The notes under the pieces: model-generated
What the model was told of the DNA's origin: nothing
The model's database searches: none
What the model saw: the letters and a program-made list of their open reading frames with translations, nothing else
Source: Rutstroemia sp. NJR-2017a BVV2
Taxonomy: Eukaryota > Ascomycota > Leotiomycetes > Helotiales > Rutstroemiaceae
Length of the DNA: 64,000 nt
Assembly (NCBI GenBank): GCA_002946415.1
Contig: NJPS01000033.1
Coordinates: 496,001-560,000 of the forward strand
Reading direction: 5' to 3'
Translations under genes and position numbers: made by a program
Part shown: one piece after another, positions 47,784 through 59,864 of the stretch
How positions within the stretch are numbered: position 1 is the first letter of the stretch
How the letters are laid out: every line of letters starts with the position of its first letter

Positions 47784-49406
47784 TTTGGGAGGTTTTGGGC
47801 TCTTCAAGAACTAAAACAGCACAAAAATGAATGTGAGGTATCTTCGCTAACAAAACAAAAGGTAGATCTTTTCGATAACCTTCACTTTCTCACGGACGCG
47901 TTCAAAGCTAGCTGTCGCGTATATTGAAAGCCCTTCTTTCCAGACTATCAAAAATTATTTGGCAGCCTTACCGCCTGCGATTATTCAGCCTAAGGCCAGG
48001 ACTGGAATAATCTCATCCGAGCTCCACTCAAGCCACGCTTACATAATGACAGATGCTCCGTCCACCAGGTCTTAATATTTCTCATCCAAGCTTCGGACTC
48101 CCATCCTCATCGTTGATTTCTTTACATGGATGGATCTTGCTCAACGACGGAACAAGATCATGTTATCTATCCATCCAACCGCTTTTGGAACGACGTCGTC
48201 TCTAGGTCCCGTATCTATACATTCTCTTAACATATGTATCTTGGTATGATTACGGGTCTCGAGCCCTCTCCGGACGTTTATTAGATTGCGGCATAAGATT
48301 CCGAAGAAGTCAGAACAGATGGCGCGGAGTGGGACTCAGGAGAACCCATCGGGGATTACTCAATACGGTATTTGATTAACTATAAACTTTTAGCTGTTGC
48401 TACAATTAGCATCTAAGATGGGATTTTTCGTGGATGTGCGAATCAATGACCCTCTTTGGCAACACACAGTCCATATCTGGTAGAGCGACGCGCGACAGCT
48501 TGGGAGAAAGGAGACGCCTATTCGTAGCGAGCAATATGGGGTCGAAATCGGTTGTCGGATATTCGAGGAACTCGAATTCTCCGAGCTGCATGATGGATGA
48601 AATCTCGTGAGAGGGTTTACGATCACTACTGTAAATGATATATGCAAATGAACAGCGCAGCTGCATGGCTAACAGACCATATGGGTTTACACGAAACAAC
48701 TTTCAAGCCTCTTTCCGTTGGGCCTAGGATGGGAGATGACGATTTCTTTGGCCAGAGCCTCGTTTGAGGAAGGAAGCTGTTTAACGCTGTTATAAGCATC
48801 CAAAATCGTTCTTCTGTGCCGCGAGGACCGAATGAAGAGTCAAACCATACCTTGTGTTGTGTAAAGCGGCATGAAACACAACGTTCCTGCGTTTTCAGGG
48901 GCCGCCTTCTAGATCATGATTGGCCTCGTTACAAGGTAGTCAAGCCGATGCCACTTTACCGCCCTTGCGGGGGTGTCGTTTCAGGTTAACAGATATTGGC
49001 ACACAGCTCCCCTTTCATATACGAATTTGACGGCAGGCAGGAACTCAGGAACCCAGGAACCCATCATCCAAACAATTAGTGTTGTTTGATCGAGAATCAT
49101 ACTTTATTGTCTTCTCAGATTGAATCGGCATGGATCACTTGTTCTTCCCCAAGATCATTTGCTGATCTTACCACACAATGCACGTTCCTTAATTCCCCAT
49201 TCTAAGATTTCGCTTTGAGTGCTCAGTAGGTAATACATTAAGTAGGCAAGCAACCTACTTCTTGATGGAAAACCATCTTTGATTGTATCTTCCTTCTTCA
49301 CAAATCCGTAGACGTGTCTGCATTTCACTCTTTTTGAGTTCTACCATTTTTATTTCGTCCTGATTTTCCTTCTACACACTCATTTTTCTTCATATCACAT
49401 TTCAAA
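47784..49406. promoter_or_regulatory. Divergent promoter region between CCT5 and rhamnogalacturonase
   Basis: About 1.6 kb. CCT5 (-) and the rhamnogalacturonase (+) both start from it. A pyrimidine-rich leader precedes the latter start (49320-49400). No gene is supported. Confidence 0.45.
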
Positions 49407-51627
49407 ATGAAGTTCACTACTCTTTCGTCCCTCGGGGCGGTTTTACTCCCGAGCTTAGTATCAGCCCAATTGAGCGGCTCGGTCGGCCCTTTAACAACTC
49501 GAGCAGAGAAGAATGCTATCAAAGTTTGCAATGTTATGGATTATGGTGCAGTAGCCAGCAAGACTTCAGATATTTCCGCTCCTCTCACTTCTGCGTTCGC
49601 GGACTGTAAGACCGGTGGAGTGAGTAAGTAGACGGTATTCTCTTGAGTTGGTATTTTGGTTATTTACGTCTATCTAGTTTATATCCCTGAAGGTGACTAT
49701 GGAATGACCACATTCGTCACTCTCAGCGGCGGTAATGCCTGGGCTATTCAATTGGATGGTATCATCTACCGTTACAACGGAGGTGCCGGTAATATGATCA
49801 TGATCAAGCATAGTACCGACTTCGAGTTGTTCAGTAGCAACTCAGCAGGTGCTATCCAAGGTTATGGTTACCAATACCACGCCAAGGGAGAGTACGGCCC
49901 ACGTCTGCTACGACTTTCAGATGTCTCGCACTTCTCAGTCCACGACATCGCCTTGGTTGATGCACCAGCATTCCATTTCTCTTTGGACACTTGTGATAGT
50001 GGTGAGGTTTACAACATGATTATCCGAGGTGGTAATGAGGGAGGACTTGATGGCATTGATGTTTGGAGTACCAACATCTGGATTCACGATATTGAAGTCA
50101 CCAACAAAGACGAGTGTGTCACTGTTAAGGTACGTTCTTTCCTGTTATACTTATGGAGGTAGACATCGTCTTCGGGGCAGAAGAACAGGCCGATTTGAGG
50201 CAGTACACTCAGGTAATCGTTGTACTGGATATGGACATCACCTTCAAGCGAACGTCCCAGAATGTTTGGGATAGTCCGATTGTTGATTTTGTCTATTCAC
50301 ACCGAAACCGGTCTTTTCTTCCGCACCGGAGACCATACACTGAAGTTCACTGCACCATCCTGGTGTTGCCACCATGACCATTCTGCCTACACAAAATCCC
50401 ATTCCGTACACAGGAACTGTTGAGCCAATGCTGACGATATAATAGAGTCCATCTGCCAACATTCTCATCGAAGATATCTACTGCAATAGCTCCGGAGGAT
50501 GTGCCATGGGATCGCTAGGCGCCGACACCAACATCTCCAATATCATCTACAACAACGTTTACACCTACGGATCTAACCAAATGTATATGATCAAGTCCAA
50601 CGGTGGTAGCGGTACGGTCACAAACTGTCAGTTCAACAACTTCATCGGACATTCCAATGCCTACAGCTTGGATTTCGATACCGCCTGGTCATCCATGAGC
50701 GCAGCTGCTGGTGATGGAATCGAATATACCGATATCTCCTTCAACAACTGGAAGGGCACATGCACGAACGGAGCTCAGCGCGGGCCCATCAGCATCAAGT
50801 GCCCAGCAGGTGTTCCTTGTACCAACGTCACTGTCACCGATTTCGCCATGTGGACTGAGTCCGGCTCGACTGCCTGGTACAAGTGCGAGAATGCATATGG
50901 TTCGGGAGGATGTCTTGCTTCGGGAACCAACTACAAGGAATACTCCACCACCACAACTTTTACTGCCGCCCCTACGGGCTACAGTGCTGCTAGCATGGCG
51001 GGTAATCTTGCTACAGCTTTCGGCTTGACTGCAAGCATTCCTATCCCCGCTATCCCAACCTCTTTCTTCCCTGGCGCTACCCCCGTCTCAGCACTCATGA
51101 AGAACGGTGGTGGAGCCGCTGGATCCAGCTCAGTCGCCAAAGTTGTTTCCACCTCAGCTGCATCTTCCTCTGTTGCAAAGATCACCTCTTCCTCAGCCGT
51201 GGCATCTGCTACCTCCGCTAAAATCACTTCTTCTGCCGTCTCATCTGTTGCCAGCTCATCTGTTGTCAAAGCACGAAGCAGCTCATCCGCAGTTGCGGCA
51301 TCTTCCAGCGCCATCCCTGCTTCCTCCGCATCATCTGCTCTCGGTCTTGAGACTTCGTCAACCTCCGCCGCTGCTGTCGCGCCATCTTCTACCTTCGCTG
51401 CCAGCCAAACTACTCTCCTCACTAGGGTCTCTAGTGCCGCTACCGCACCTGCATCGACTGGTCGTGCCTCGAGCGGCCATGCCCAACCATCCGGTGGTCA
51501 TGCTCAGCCATCAGGTGGATATGGCGGCGGAAAAGTCACTGCATCGGCCTCTAGCGCCACCAGTGCAGTTGCTGCCGAACCATCATCTACTCCGGCCGAT
51601 GATGATGATACTTGCGATGCTGAGTAA
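49407..51627 (+). CDS. Secreted rhamnogalacturonan hydrolase, GH28, with Ser/Ala-rich tail
   Basis: Three exons (49407-49623, 49678-50129, 50446-51627) encode 616 residues. Residues 1-20 are a signal peptide ([14 protein letters not shown]). The catalytic part runs from about 35 to 430 and includes [28 protein letters not shown] and [10 protein letters not shown], features of rhamnogalacturonase A-type GH28 enzymes that cut the pectic rhamnogalacturonan backbone. Asp and Asp/Glu pairs in DGIDVW and KDEC are candidate catalytic residues. The last about 180 residues are a repetitive Ser/Ala/Val-rich tail ([17 protein letters not shown]) ending in Asp-rich [10 protein letters not shown], which is unusual and may be O-glycosylated. 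The second intron is 316 nt, far longer than others here. Expected role: plant cell-wall pectin breakdown. Confidence 0.9.
50130..50445 (+). other. Unusually long intron in the rhamnogalacturonase gene
   Basis: 316 nt between TVK and [10 protein letters not shown], donor GTACGT and acceptor ATAATAG. The flanking residues join the conserved protein without a gap, so the extra DNA is intronic. Confidence 0.7.
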
Positions 51628-52339
51628 GTGTTCGGAGAAATGAAATACGCTGGGCGTTAAAAAGGAATGGATAGGAAAGCTGTGTTTCGTTGTATAAAAG
51701 TTTGGTTTCAAACCGCCTTATGTTCTTTGTAAATAAGTGAAGATAAAAAAAGAAAAGAATTTTTCCAATGTCCTGGTTTGAGGCTAGGCTCAGATAGATA
51801 TTCATGGGTTGTGAAGTGATATATGCTGACTTTTCCTGGAGGGTGTGCATTGAATTCGACCGCGGCAGAAGTTCAGGCGTACGGACGGCGTTTGCGTACT
51901 GTCAAGTGGTATGTATGTTGGCATGAAACATACAAGCTCTTTCTTCTCCTTGTACTTTCTTCGTTGCACCCTCATCGACCAATGATCATCAATATCCAAA
52001 TCTTATTTCCATGGCAGCTCATCCAGTCTAGCCCCGAACTCAATCACAGACAGCATCATGACCTCAATTCATTGCATGGTTCGTCCTACTTGCACATCAC
52101 CATGCTTCCGGAAAACAGAATATCTTCCATCCAACAGTGTACTTCGCCGCTATCACACTTCTGCAGGCCTGATCCCTCGTTCTCACAATCTCCCTACCTC
52201 CATCCCCGTCATCACACTTCTCCCCTTTATCGCAGTTCCTTGCCCTCTCCACCATCTTTCCTCCTTCCACTCGCAAACTGACTCGCTATCAGTGTAGCAG
52301 CCAATATCCCAACAAATCCCTCCTTCTTTATACTCCTTC
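51628..52339. other. 3' flank of the rhamnogalacturonase gene
   Basis: Convergent region. No supported gene. Confidence 0.5.
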
Positions 52340-52693
52340 TCAAATATCTCCAAGGTGGTGAGTAAGAGCAGTCGAAAAAATCCGCCCTGTCGGAACAGCA
52401 TTTTCCGCATAACGGGAGAGAAGATGGAGACACGTTTTGCAGGTGCGTGTCCCTCCGTGTAGGGCCATGATGTCTTCTCGGAATTTTGGTCCGTTGAGGA
52501 CGAGATCGTGGCATGCTGAGCGCCAGGGATCGTCGAATGGGTTGTTGTGATTTCTTATGAGTTGAGGTAGGGGGGGGGCTTGGGGTTGTATGTTCTGATG
52601 AAAATGGGTATGGAGGCGGTGGAAGAGGGTGGTTATGCTAACTAGAGAACGCATCGGCATTATGAGTAGGAATAGGCCGCGTAGAGGATGCAT
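52340..52693 (-). CDS. Possible small secreted protein (weak)
   Basis: A 117-residue ORF with an ATG start. The N-terminus is hydrophobic (LRGLFLLIMPMRSLVSITTL), compatible with a signal peptide or anchor. The rest contains three cysteines and a moderately protein-like stretch (NPFDDPWRSACHDLVLNGP). No domain is recognised and the start of a downstream exon cannot be excluded. Chance ORF is a real alternative. Confidence 0.3.
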   Translation of the reverse strand: MHPLRGLFLLIMPMRSLVSITTLFHRLHTHFHQNIQPQAPPLPQLIRNHNNPFDDPWRSACHDLVLNGPKFREDIMALHGGTRTCKTCLHLLSRYAENAVPTGRIFSTALTHHLGDI

Positions 52694-53148
52694 GTTAGAT
52701 TGGCTGCTTTGATGTTGAGGTTGGAGAAAAGGGGAGGAGATGGCGAAGACGAGTAAGGGATGATAAGGATGGGTTATTGTTTATTGTTACCATATCCGAG
52801 AATAAAACGCCATGTTTCAGAAGCTTAAAAATGCATTGTGATAGACTGCAGCCTTACGGAAGTAAAGCTCTCACGCCTCGTAGCTATTTTCATTCATATT
52901 TGATTGAGAAGAGAATCTACTAGCTTGCCAGTCTTGTTACGTACTGCAGTCTGCAGTTCTTATAGGTGAGTTGAGTGATGATGCTGCCATATCTTACAGT
53001 TCTTGATTCATGCTTCGCCAGCATCCCATATGTCGTCTTGAAGGAACCAAAATCCTCGCTCACCTTTTCGATCCACCGATTCTTTTCATCTTACCTAACT
53101 TCTGTAGCTTTCTTTTTTCTTCTTCTGCTCCTTCTCCTTCTTCTTAAT

Positions 53149-53196
53149 CTCCTTCTTAGTCTCCTTCTTAATCTCCTTCTTAATCTCCTTCTTAAT
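53149..53196. repeat. 12-bp tandem repeat (CTCCTTCTTAAT)
   Basis: Four head-to-tail copies, the first with GT instead of AT. Read on the minus strand they give KEIKKE-type coiled-coil-like repeats in one open frame next to the basic ORF 53229-53555. Confidence 0.85.
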
Positions 53197-53228
53197 TTCC
53201 TTGGTTTGCCTCTTCTCACGCAGTTTCA

Positions 53229-53555
53229 TTAATTCAGCGAAGTTCTTCCTCTTCTCAATATGATAATATCCCTCTCCTCTCTAACCCGTTCCCTCTCCCG
53301 CATCTCACTCCTCTTCACCTCATAACCACGTTTGATTCTCATCCCCAAACTTCTAACCCATTTCCCAGCACTTCTTGCCCCGCCCCTTACTCTCTTCAGC
53401 TTCCTCCTCACTACCCTCCATCTTCTCTGTAATATATCCCACTTCCTCTTCACTTCCCATCCTAGCCACAGCCCCGGTATCGACGATCCTACTATCGAAG
53501 CTGCGATGTCAACTTTCACCATTCTATCCGGATGCTTCTTCTGAAAGGGGTCCAT
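53229..53555 (-). CDS. Basic hypothetical protein (weak)
   Basis: 108 residues from MDPFQKKHPD; upstream codons are open but lack an ATG. A short hydrophobic stretch (IAASIVGSSIPGLWLGW) precedes very Arg/Lys-rich helices (WRVVRRKLKRVRGGAR). A different frame just downstream encodes KEIKKE repeats that could be joined by an intron starting GTGAAG and ending TTGAG, giving a longer basic coiled-coil protein. Neither is certain. Confidence 0.3.
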   Translation of the reverse strand: MDPFQKKHPDRMVKVDIAASIVGSSIPGLWLGWEVKRKWDILQRRWRVVRRKLKRVRGGARSAGKWVRSLGMRIKRGYEVKRSEMRERERVREERDIIILRRGRTSLN

Positions 53556-54412
53556 CCGTTTCGTAATCCTTTGATGGAGAGATGCGATTGATTGTGCATT
53601 TTGGATTCTTAGGGACGAGAGGTATCGTATACGCCGGAAGTAGGATAGTGTGCGAGCTTGGGGTTTGAGGAAGGGATCCCTTAGCTGAAAGAGGTATGTG
53701 AGTGGTTGAAGCACAGGTTTTGAAAGAGGACGATGACCACCAAATGATCGGGGCGAAGGACGATGGAACGCGAATGTGCGGACGCAAACCAGCGGTCTAA
53801 TAAGGGGTGGTTGAAGTGACCGAAACCGACGACATGAGAGTTCGCAGGCAAAACGGATTCATGGTCGCAGTGAGCCGGGGACATTGAATTTTGGTAAATG
53901 AATATGGTTGTCGTGAAGCAGAAAGCAGGTGAGGGGTGTTGATCGATTTGATCATATCTCACATTCCTCCTCCTGCGAGTTTGAGATTGGCGGGTTGCGC
54001 CACATCTTTCTTCGGTCACCGAGTATATGTATAAAAGGGATTGATGCCCAATAAATACGCCCTGCACCGTGTCTGCAGGGGTAACTTCACTCATAGGTCA
54101 GCGTGTACATACATATTAATTGTGGTGAACAAGCACAATGAAAGCGCAGGATTCTTTCCCCTCTTGCCCATGAATTAATGACCTCTGATGATATATTCAT
54201 ATGCTTACAGCTGTAGAGAACAAGAATTGAGAAAGCTACATGCTAAGCAAATGGGTATAAGTTCTCCCCCCGTAAATCGTAATACTCCTCTGGTTGTGCG
54301 CCAATGTAAATTAAGCAAATCCCAAACCTCCGGTAAGCAATTATTAGAACACGAGCTTAACACTGACGTTCATCAATCGTAGACTGGCAACGGAAGCCCA
54401 TTCTCAGACATC
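53556..54412. other. Intergenic region, no gene seen
   Basis: The minus-strand ORF at 53681-54094 has no recognisable domain. It is the 3' side of the SAP-SWIM-RING gene. Confidence 0.45.
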
Positions 54413-55562
54413 TCATTGCCCTACTCCTGCCTGGGAATACATCGGCATATGGGCAATGTTTTGATAACTGCCAATCTTCGGAGCAGAATTCTTGAGACTT
54501 GCCATAGCAGAAACATCATCCTCCTGCCATGGTGTACGACAGTAGACACAAGTAACGGTTCCTTCCCGTTTGCTAAGCCTCCATTGATCAAAGCACTCTT
54601 TGTGGAAATTCTGACCACAAGCTGCTTTGCACCAGACAATTTCCTCGCCAGCTTCCATCTCGAAGACACAAATTGGGCAATCTCCCTCGATTGGCTTGCG
54701 CTTGCCATTGTATTTGCTCTCGTCTTCAACACGCATTTCATGACTATGTTCGGCACTTGGGGCTTGCGTGACGGGTGCATTGGCGAATATGGAGGTAAGT
54801 TCGTCGGCCATGAATGCCAACTGATAGCACAGATACATAGGTGCTTTGAGGATGATAATTAGAGCATCTGTACTGTCAGCTACTATGCAAGACACTAAAG
54901 TTTGGGAAAAGATACATACAGTTAATATGCTTGCACTTCTGACCTCGGGTCCTCTGAGAATAATTAACACTGATCAGGAATCCAAATATGCTATGGGCAC
55001 TTACAGCATCCATACAGGTGCACTTAGGGTTGCGACCAATCTCGGCCTGATAGATATTTCCAGTACTACCAGCGATATCGAATCTCTCCGAAGGGTACCC
55101 ATCACGGTCCTGTGTTCGTTGTCTGTCTATCATGAACATACGTTCTTTGCGGATTTTTTTGACCTTGTCCTTGAACTTGTCATCGGGAACGCCCACGAAA
55201 GGCCGCAAACGTTGCTCGCCAGTCCGGGGGTTAAGATTCTGATAGTTGACAACATCCTTTGCAAGTTCGCCCTCGATCTCAACGTCTGGACTCTTTCCCT
55301 TCTTGGCTCTCTTTTTCTTGGGTGCTGGAGCAGATGATGATGGTTCAGGGTCAACGGGAGCATCAGCGACGTCAGGGGCCGCCGGCTCAGTAACTAGAGT
55401 GCCAGCATCATGTGCTTGAAGACGCGCGACCAAGTCTGCCTTTCTTCCTGTCTTTGGGAGTTGACGAAGTCCAAGCTCGGCTTTCAACTGAGGGACTGTG
55501 CTCGTGTTCCAGTCGAATGGTTCTTCGGTCTCGGTCTCCTCGATGTTGCGTTTGGCCGGCAT
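54413..55562 (-). CDS. SAP-SWIM-RING protein, probable E3 ubiquitin ligase
   Basis: Three exons (55562-55005, 54953-54920, 54867-54413) total 1047 nt, 348 residues. Residues about 14-55 form a SAP-type DNA/RNA-binding motif (STVPQLKAELGLRQLPKTGR). A nuclear-localisation-like KKKRAKKGK follows. The SWIM zinc finger is CTCMDA...KCKHI, its second half in a 34-nt exon. A RING finger occupies about residues 255-310 (CPICVFEMEAGEEI, then FHKECFDQW and CVYCRTPW). SWIM plus RING is seen in ZSWIM2/MEX-type ubiquitin ligases. Substrates are unknown. The start at MPAKRNIEE is the first ATG that fits. Confidence 0.82.
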
Positions 55563-56711
55563 GATGTCTTCTTGATACTGTGGTAGATGAAGTGAACCAA
55601 TGACCAGTGAGGAATAGAGAGATTGTAACAAGGGATCAATTGAACAGTATCGAAGTAGGAAGTCGCCGTAAATCTCACGCAGTCAGAGAAATTGATTTAG
55701 AGCTAATGAAATGGATAAATGACAACAGAGATGGAGGTGAAGCTTTTCAATTTATACAAACGACAAGCAGCACCTTGGTTCTCTGCGTTTGTCATATGCA
55801 AGGAGATATTTCATTGTTGCTTTGATTGGAGCTTAGTTGAAAGTACTTTGGTAGTGTGGGCATTTGAGGAAGGAAGCCTGAATCTGCCCCACTTTTATCC
55901 AGGCAGATGTCACGAAATAATCACGAGCGCTCGTGACATCTATTTGGAGACTAGTGTGGGATGTCCCTTCTATCTTTGTACCTCCTTCATCCTCTTCCAT
56001 CGAGCGATTGATGATTGATAGGTGATGCTGTCAAGACCTGGCCGCGGAAACCCCCCCCTCCCCAGCGTGAAGATGGAACCGGGTGGCATGATGTTTACAG
56101 CCAGTTCTGGACAGCCAAATGTCTCCAATCTTCTTGACTTCTTATAACCGCCCGTCAACGAGCTACCGAAAGGGAGTGGTTGAGGCACTGGCTTCGATAA
56201 GTCAACATGGGGAAGAATGGTCTCAATCGGTGACACCACCGGTCCGCAGCCACAAATCGCTTTGCGCCCGTCGAGCTGCAAGTGTTAATGCTTCGAATCA
56301 TGTCAATGATAAATCCCGATTGCATCACTCTGATACGCATGTAATACTTGAAGATACTTCATTTCAGTTCGTGTTCATCAAAACCAATCAATTCAATGAT
56401 TAATTACAATTTTTTGAATTAAGGGCAATTGAGGGATTCAGAGCATTTCGTCTCTAGTATCTGCGAAAGGGCTAGATTCAATGGCTATTTCTTGAAGAAA
56501 CCAACATGATCTACAACCTGTCGTGGTCTTGCGAATAACCACAACAGTTGGTGTACCATTCAAAAAGTGGAAGGAATAAAGGAAGATACGAAGGCATGAA
56601 TGCCAAGTAGGCACGGAGGCACCCGAGTGGTAGGGGCGTGACAGCTTTCATATAAACAGGACTTCGACTCCGTCAAGCGGTTCTTCTGCTGACTGCAATT
56701 ATTCTTTTACA
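55563..56711. promoter_or_regulatory. Divergent region between SAP-SWIM-RING and F-box-like genes
   Basis: Both genes start outward from here. A TATA-like CATATAAAC at about 56650 lies about 60 bp before the F-box-like start. A 39-bp element shared with 61552-61590 is at 56555-56593. ORFs are unsupported. Confidence 0.45.
56555..56593. repeat. 39-bp dispersed repeat, copy 1
   Basis: Begins ACCATTCAAAAAGTGG and ends GGAAGATACGAAG. It is identical to 61552-61590 except for one A/G change. It lies about 120 bp upstream of the F-box-like gene. Confidence 0.85.
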
Positions 56712-57940
56712 ATGGACGCCTCATCATCTCGGCAACTCCTATCGGAGGCGTTGTACAACGACTACATGGAAGACCGGCCCAGGATCCACGTATTAGCTAA
56801 ACACAAAAAGCTTCATGCCAGTAATCTCGAGAGTCTTGCATATCCTGATGCAAATCGTGTTTCCTTACTAAGTGGTGGTTTTGGGGATTTCTGCTTTATG
56901 CCCCAGGAGCTTTACCGGCGTCGCAGGAAACCCTCTTTTATTCGCGCTGCTACCGAGTGAGCTTCCGTTATACATTCCAGAACGAAGCAAACTAACTCGC
57001 CCTCAGCAAAATCATCCCGTTCTTTGAATTTCCAGAAGAGATCCAACTTCTCATCATGGAGCAATGGGTCCAGCCTTTACGGGTTCGATACGAAGATAAC
57101 AGCATTGTGGTTACCCTCAGAGATACTCTTGATCGTCGATGTCATCCTTTCCGTAACGGGTATCAAATCGAGGTTCCTTACAGCAATGGCTACGCTCTGG
57201 GTCGCGTACATCACCAAAATTATGTCAATGACCTGAATGAAGATGATTATGAAGCTATACGTGCTCTTTCCCAAACGAGCCGTCAGATGCGAAAGCTATT
57301 GCAGCGAGTATTCTGGAGGGATATGTTTTTAAATATCGGTACTCAAGATCGAGGATATAGTCTACTTGATATGCTTCAGGACCGGCCGGCTGTTTGCGGA
57401 TCAATCAAGAAACTTCGCATGGCATGGAGCTGCGGGGACCTTGGCGAGGATATCGTTCCTCTATGTCAATACATTTCATCTCAACTCGAGCTTGACGAGT
57501 TATCTGTAGATTTGTCCGCAAGAAATCTCTCGCAAGTGAAAGAGATGCTCGCCAATAAAGACGCCCTCTGGGTTCAAGTGTTCCGGAAATTGAAGTTCAA
57601 GAAGCTGAAGATTGATCTTTGGATAGAGAGGTTGGTGGATGAAGAGTCCTTTGGTTGTGGTCAGCAATATTACGATATGGATACATGTGAGGATCATGAA
57701 TTCAGTAGCGAGGCTCTGCTGATTCTGGAAAATCTGGACGAAAATGATTATGAAGCTATGTGTTTGGGTGAAAACCGACGGAGAATGCTCAGCATGGTAG
57801 AAGAGAAGAAGAGGAATGAGGAAACATTGGCGGAATGGACGGAGGCGATTGAGCGGCACTTGCAATCTACGCAGATGGAGGAGCCTGGAGAGGTTGAGAA
57901 GTATTTGGCTTCGAGGGTGGTGACCGAGCAAAAATCATGA
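56712..57940 (+). CDS. F-box-like protein
   Basis: Two exons (56712-56956, 57007-57940) encode 392 residues. After a variable first exon, the join across a 50-nt intron gives KIIPFFEFPEEIQLLIMEQW, the LPxEI-type start of a fungal F-box/2EXR-like domain. It is followed by EDDYEAIRALSQTSRQMRKL, which resembles the later helices. The rest is helical and acidic with a repeated DYEAI/ENDYEAMCL segment. F-box proteins bring substrates to SCF ubiquitin ligases; this protein's partner is unknown and the domain call is moderate. Confidence 0.65.
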
Positions 57941-58757
57941 TAAGATGCATATCTGGCGGTAATAGAGAGCCGAGTCAGACATATGGTAGTCAGTCATTCT
58001 CCTTGCAATACGGGGAATATGACCCACTTTCGGGAGCCTTTTGATACTTTCCAGGCTTCTGCAAGGAAAACAATGTTTGCAAGAACTGATGGCGAGTTGT
58101 AGGAGCGATAAATTTCTAAATTTAACCTCTTTATTCTGTGAAGCTGCAGGCGAGATGGCGTTTTCGTGATTCTTAGCACATACTTAGACCGTACATAATA
58201 TACGACATGAACTCCTGATATTACTGGCAGAATAGTGCCCCTGATGGTGAGTTAATACAACTTGAAGCTGTGTTGGATGCTGAAGACTTCACGAGCATCA
58301 CAGTCGGCTTGATAATATGTCACACACGTAAAAGCTGACACGAAACTTGCAAGGTATTGAATCTCCTCAGAATGCTTAGGAATCCCAGGAGCATCACAGT
58401 CGGCTTGGAAAAGTGTAAATAAAACCATGCCCTTGGGATTGAAAATCTTTATGTCGCAAGACAAGCATCACGTGTACTGTAGCAGTCGCGAAACGCGACC
58501 GATTGACACTAGCCTAGTTCAGCACATTGCGAACGTTAAAGTTGAGCTTGTCGCGTCTCCCGTTTAGTTCCTTTTCACTTTACCATCCTTCAGCCTTGCG
58601 GTGTCTTAGTCCATATCATATTTATTGCATCAATCAATTGGGTTATCGCTCAGCCTTCCAGTTGTTTCCCGCTTGATCCATCACATCGAGCTTTATACGC
58701 AAGAAAAAGTGCTTTTGAAGCTGTTGTCGCGCACTTCACGCCAAGCCAGTTGCAAAT
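57941..58757. other. Intergenic region, HP1 promoter side
   Basis: Contains a 19-bp direct repeat (58293-58311 and 58389-58407). A 70-codon minus-strand ORF (58252-58464) spans both repeat copies but is not supported. Confidence 0.45.
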
Positions 58758-59864
58758 ATGCCCCCTCGTGAGTCTCCTAACTGCTAGTATTCCGTCCATC
58801 ATCCACTGCTGAGATCGCAACATTGCATATGTCTGTTGATGCATGCGCTTACGCCCTACAGAAATCATCGAGGACGAAAGCTCCGCTGGCGATGTTAGTG
58901 AAGAGGAGTATGAAGTGAAAAAAGTTGCCAAGGGCAAGGGAAAAGCAAAGCAAGAATCGGAACCAGCGGAGGAACTTAGGGTTGAGTCAGAGGAGGAAGA
59001 GGAAGATGAGGCGGCGGCAGACGAGTATGTGCACAATTTGTTGGAGAATAAACCCAGCTGACGATTTATTGCGTAGATATGTTGTGGAGAAGATTGTGAA
59101 CCATGCCCTTGATGAAAAGGTATGCTTACATGTATGCTCCCAGCGACACAGGCCTTCCTAACAGCGTCACTAGAGCGGAGTCTTGATATTTCAGGTGAAG
59201 TGGGAGGGATATGAGAAAAAGTCTGACATGACGTGGGAACCGGAATCGAATCTGTGTGTGTCTCTTGCTGCTACTATTACTTGCAATACTAACCCTATCT
59301 TCCAGAGAAACGGCACAAACGATTCTCGATGAATACCTAGCGAAAGTTGGCGGCAAGGAATTCCTCATGGAAAAGTTGCAAGGAAAGAAAGACGAAGTCG
59401 CCGAAAAGAAACAGGGCAAGAAGAGAGGACGATCAAGCACAGGCGCAATCACAGGCGCAAGCACCCCACAGAATAGCGGGAAGAAGTCGAGGCGGAACGG
59501 TAACCATCCTGCATCACAGGCGCCACCGTTGGTGGTCAAAGAGGCACAATTTACACCACCGTCGGGCAGCTGGGAGGATAAGGTCGTCGATATCGAAGCC
59601 ATGGCCGGAACAAACAACGAAGTCATTGTTTATTTGACATGGGAAGGAGGACACAAGTCACAGCATCCATTGCATCAAGTTTACAAACGTTGCCCGCAGA
59701 GGGTAAGCATTTCAAGATATACACGATATTGTTCATGGCTGACTTGTAGCAGATGCTCAGATTCTACGAAAAACATCTGTTTGTGAAAACCTTCTTCTTT
59801 CATCGTACTTAGCTAATATGACCACAGGGTTTTCAAGAAGCCGGATGAGGAGTCTGAATCTTAG
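58758..59864 (+). CDS. Heterochromatin protein 1 (chromodomain and chromoshadow domain)
   Basis: Seven exons (58758-58767, 58862-59024, 59077-59119, 59195-59253, 59306-59702, 59753-59778, 59828-59864) give 244 residues. An acidic N-terminus leads to a chromodomain: EYVVEKIVNHALDEK then VKWEGYEKKSDMTWEPESNL. Tyr59, Trp75 and Tyr78 sit at the positions of the cage that binds methylated H3 lysine 9. A Lys/Arg-rich hinge follows, then a chromoshadow domain (WEDKVVDIEAMAG ... VIVYLTWEGG ... KRCPQRMLRFYEKHLVF). Expected role: dimeric H3K9me3 reader in heterochromatin, as Neurospora HPO. The 10-nt first exon (ATGCCCCCTC) and last exon reading VFKKPDEESES were placed by splice signal and frame. Confidence 0.9.

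Noticed and set aside
48390..48699. Overlapping minus-strand ORFs
   Set aside because: No domain, signal peptide or splice evidence; taken as chance ORFs in the CCT5/rhamnogalacturonase intergenic region.
51107..51643. 178-codon plus-strand ORF rich in Leu/Pro/His
   Set aside because: Frame-shifted reading of the Ser/Ala-rich tail of the rhamnogalacturonase.
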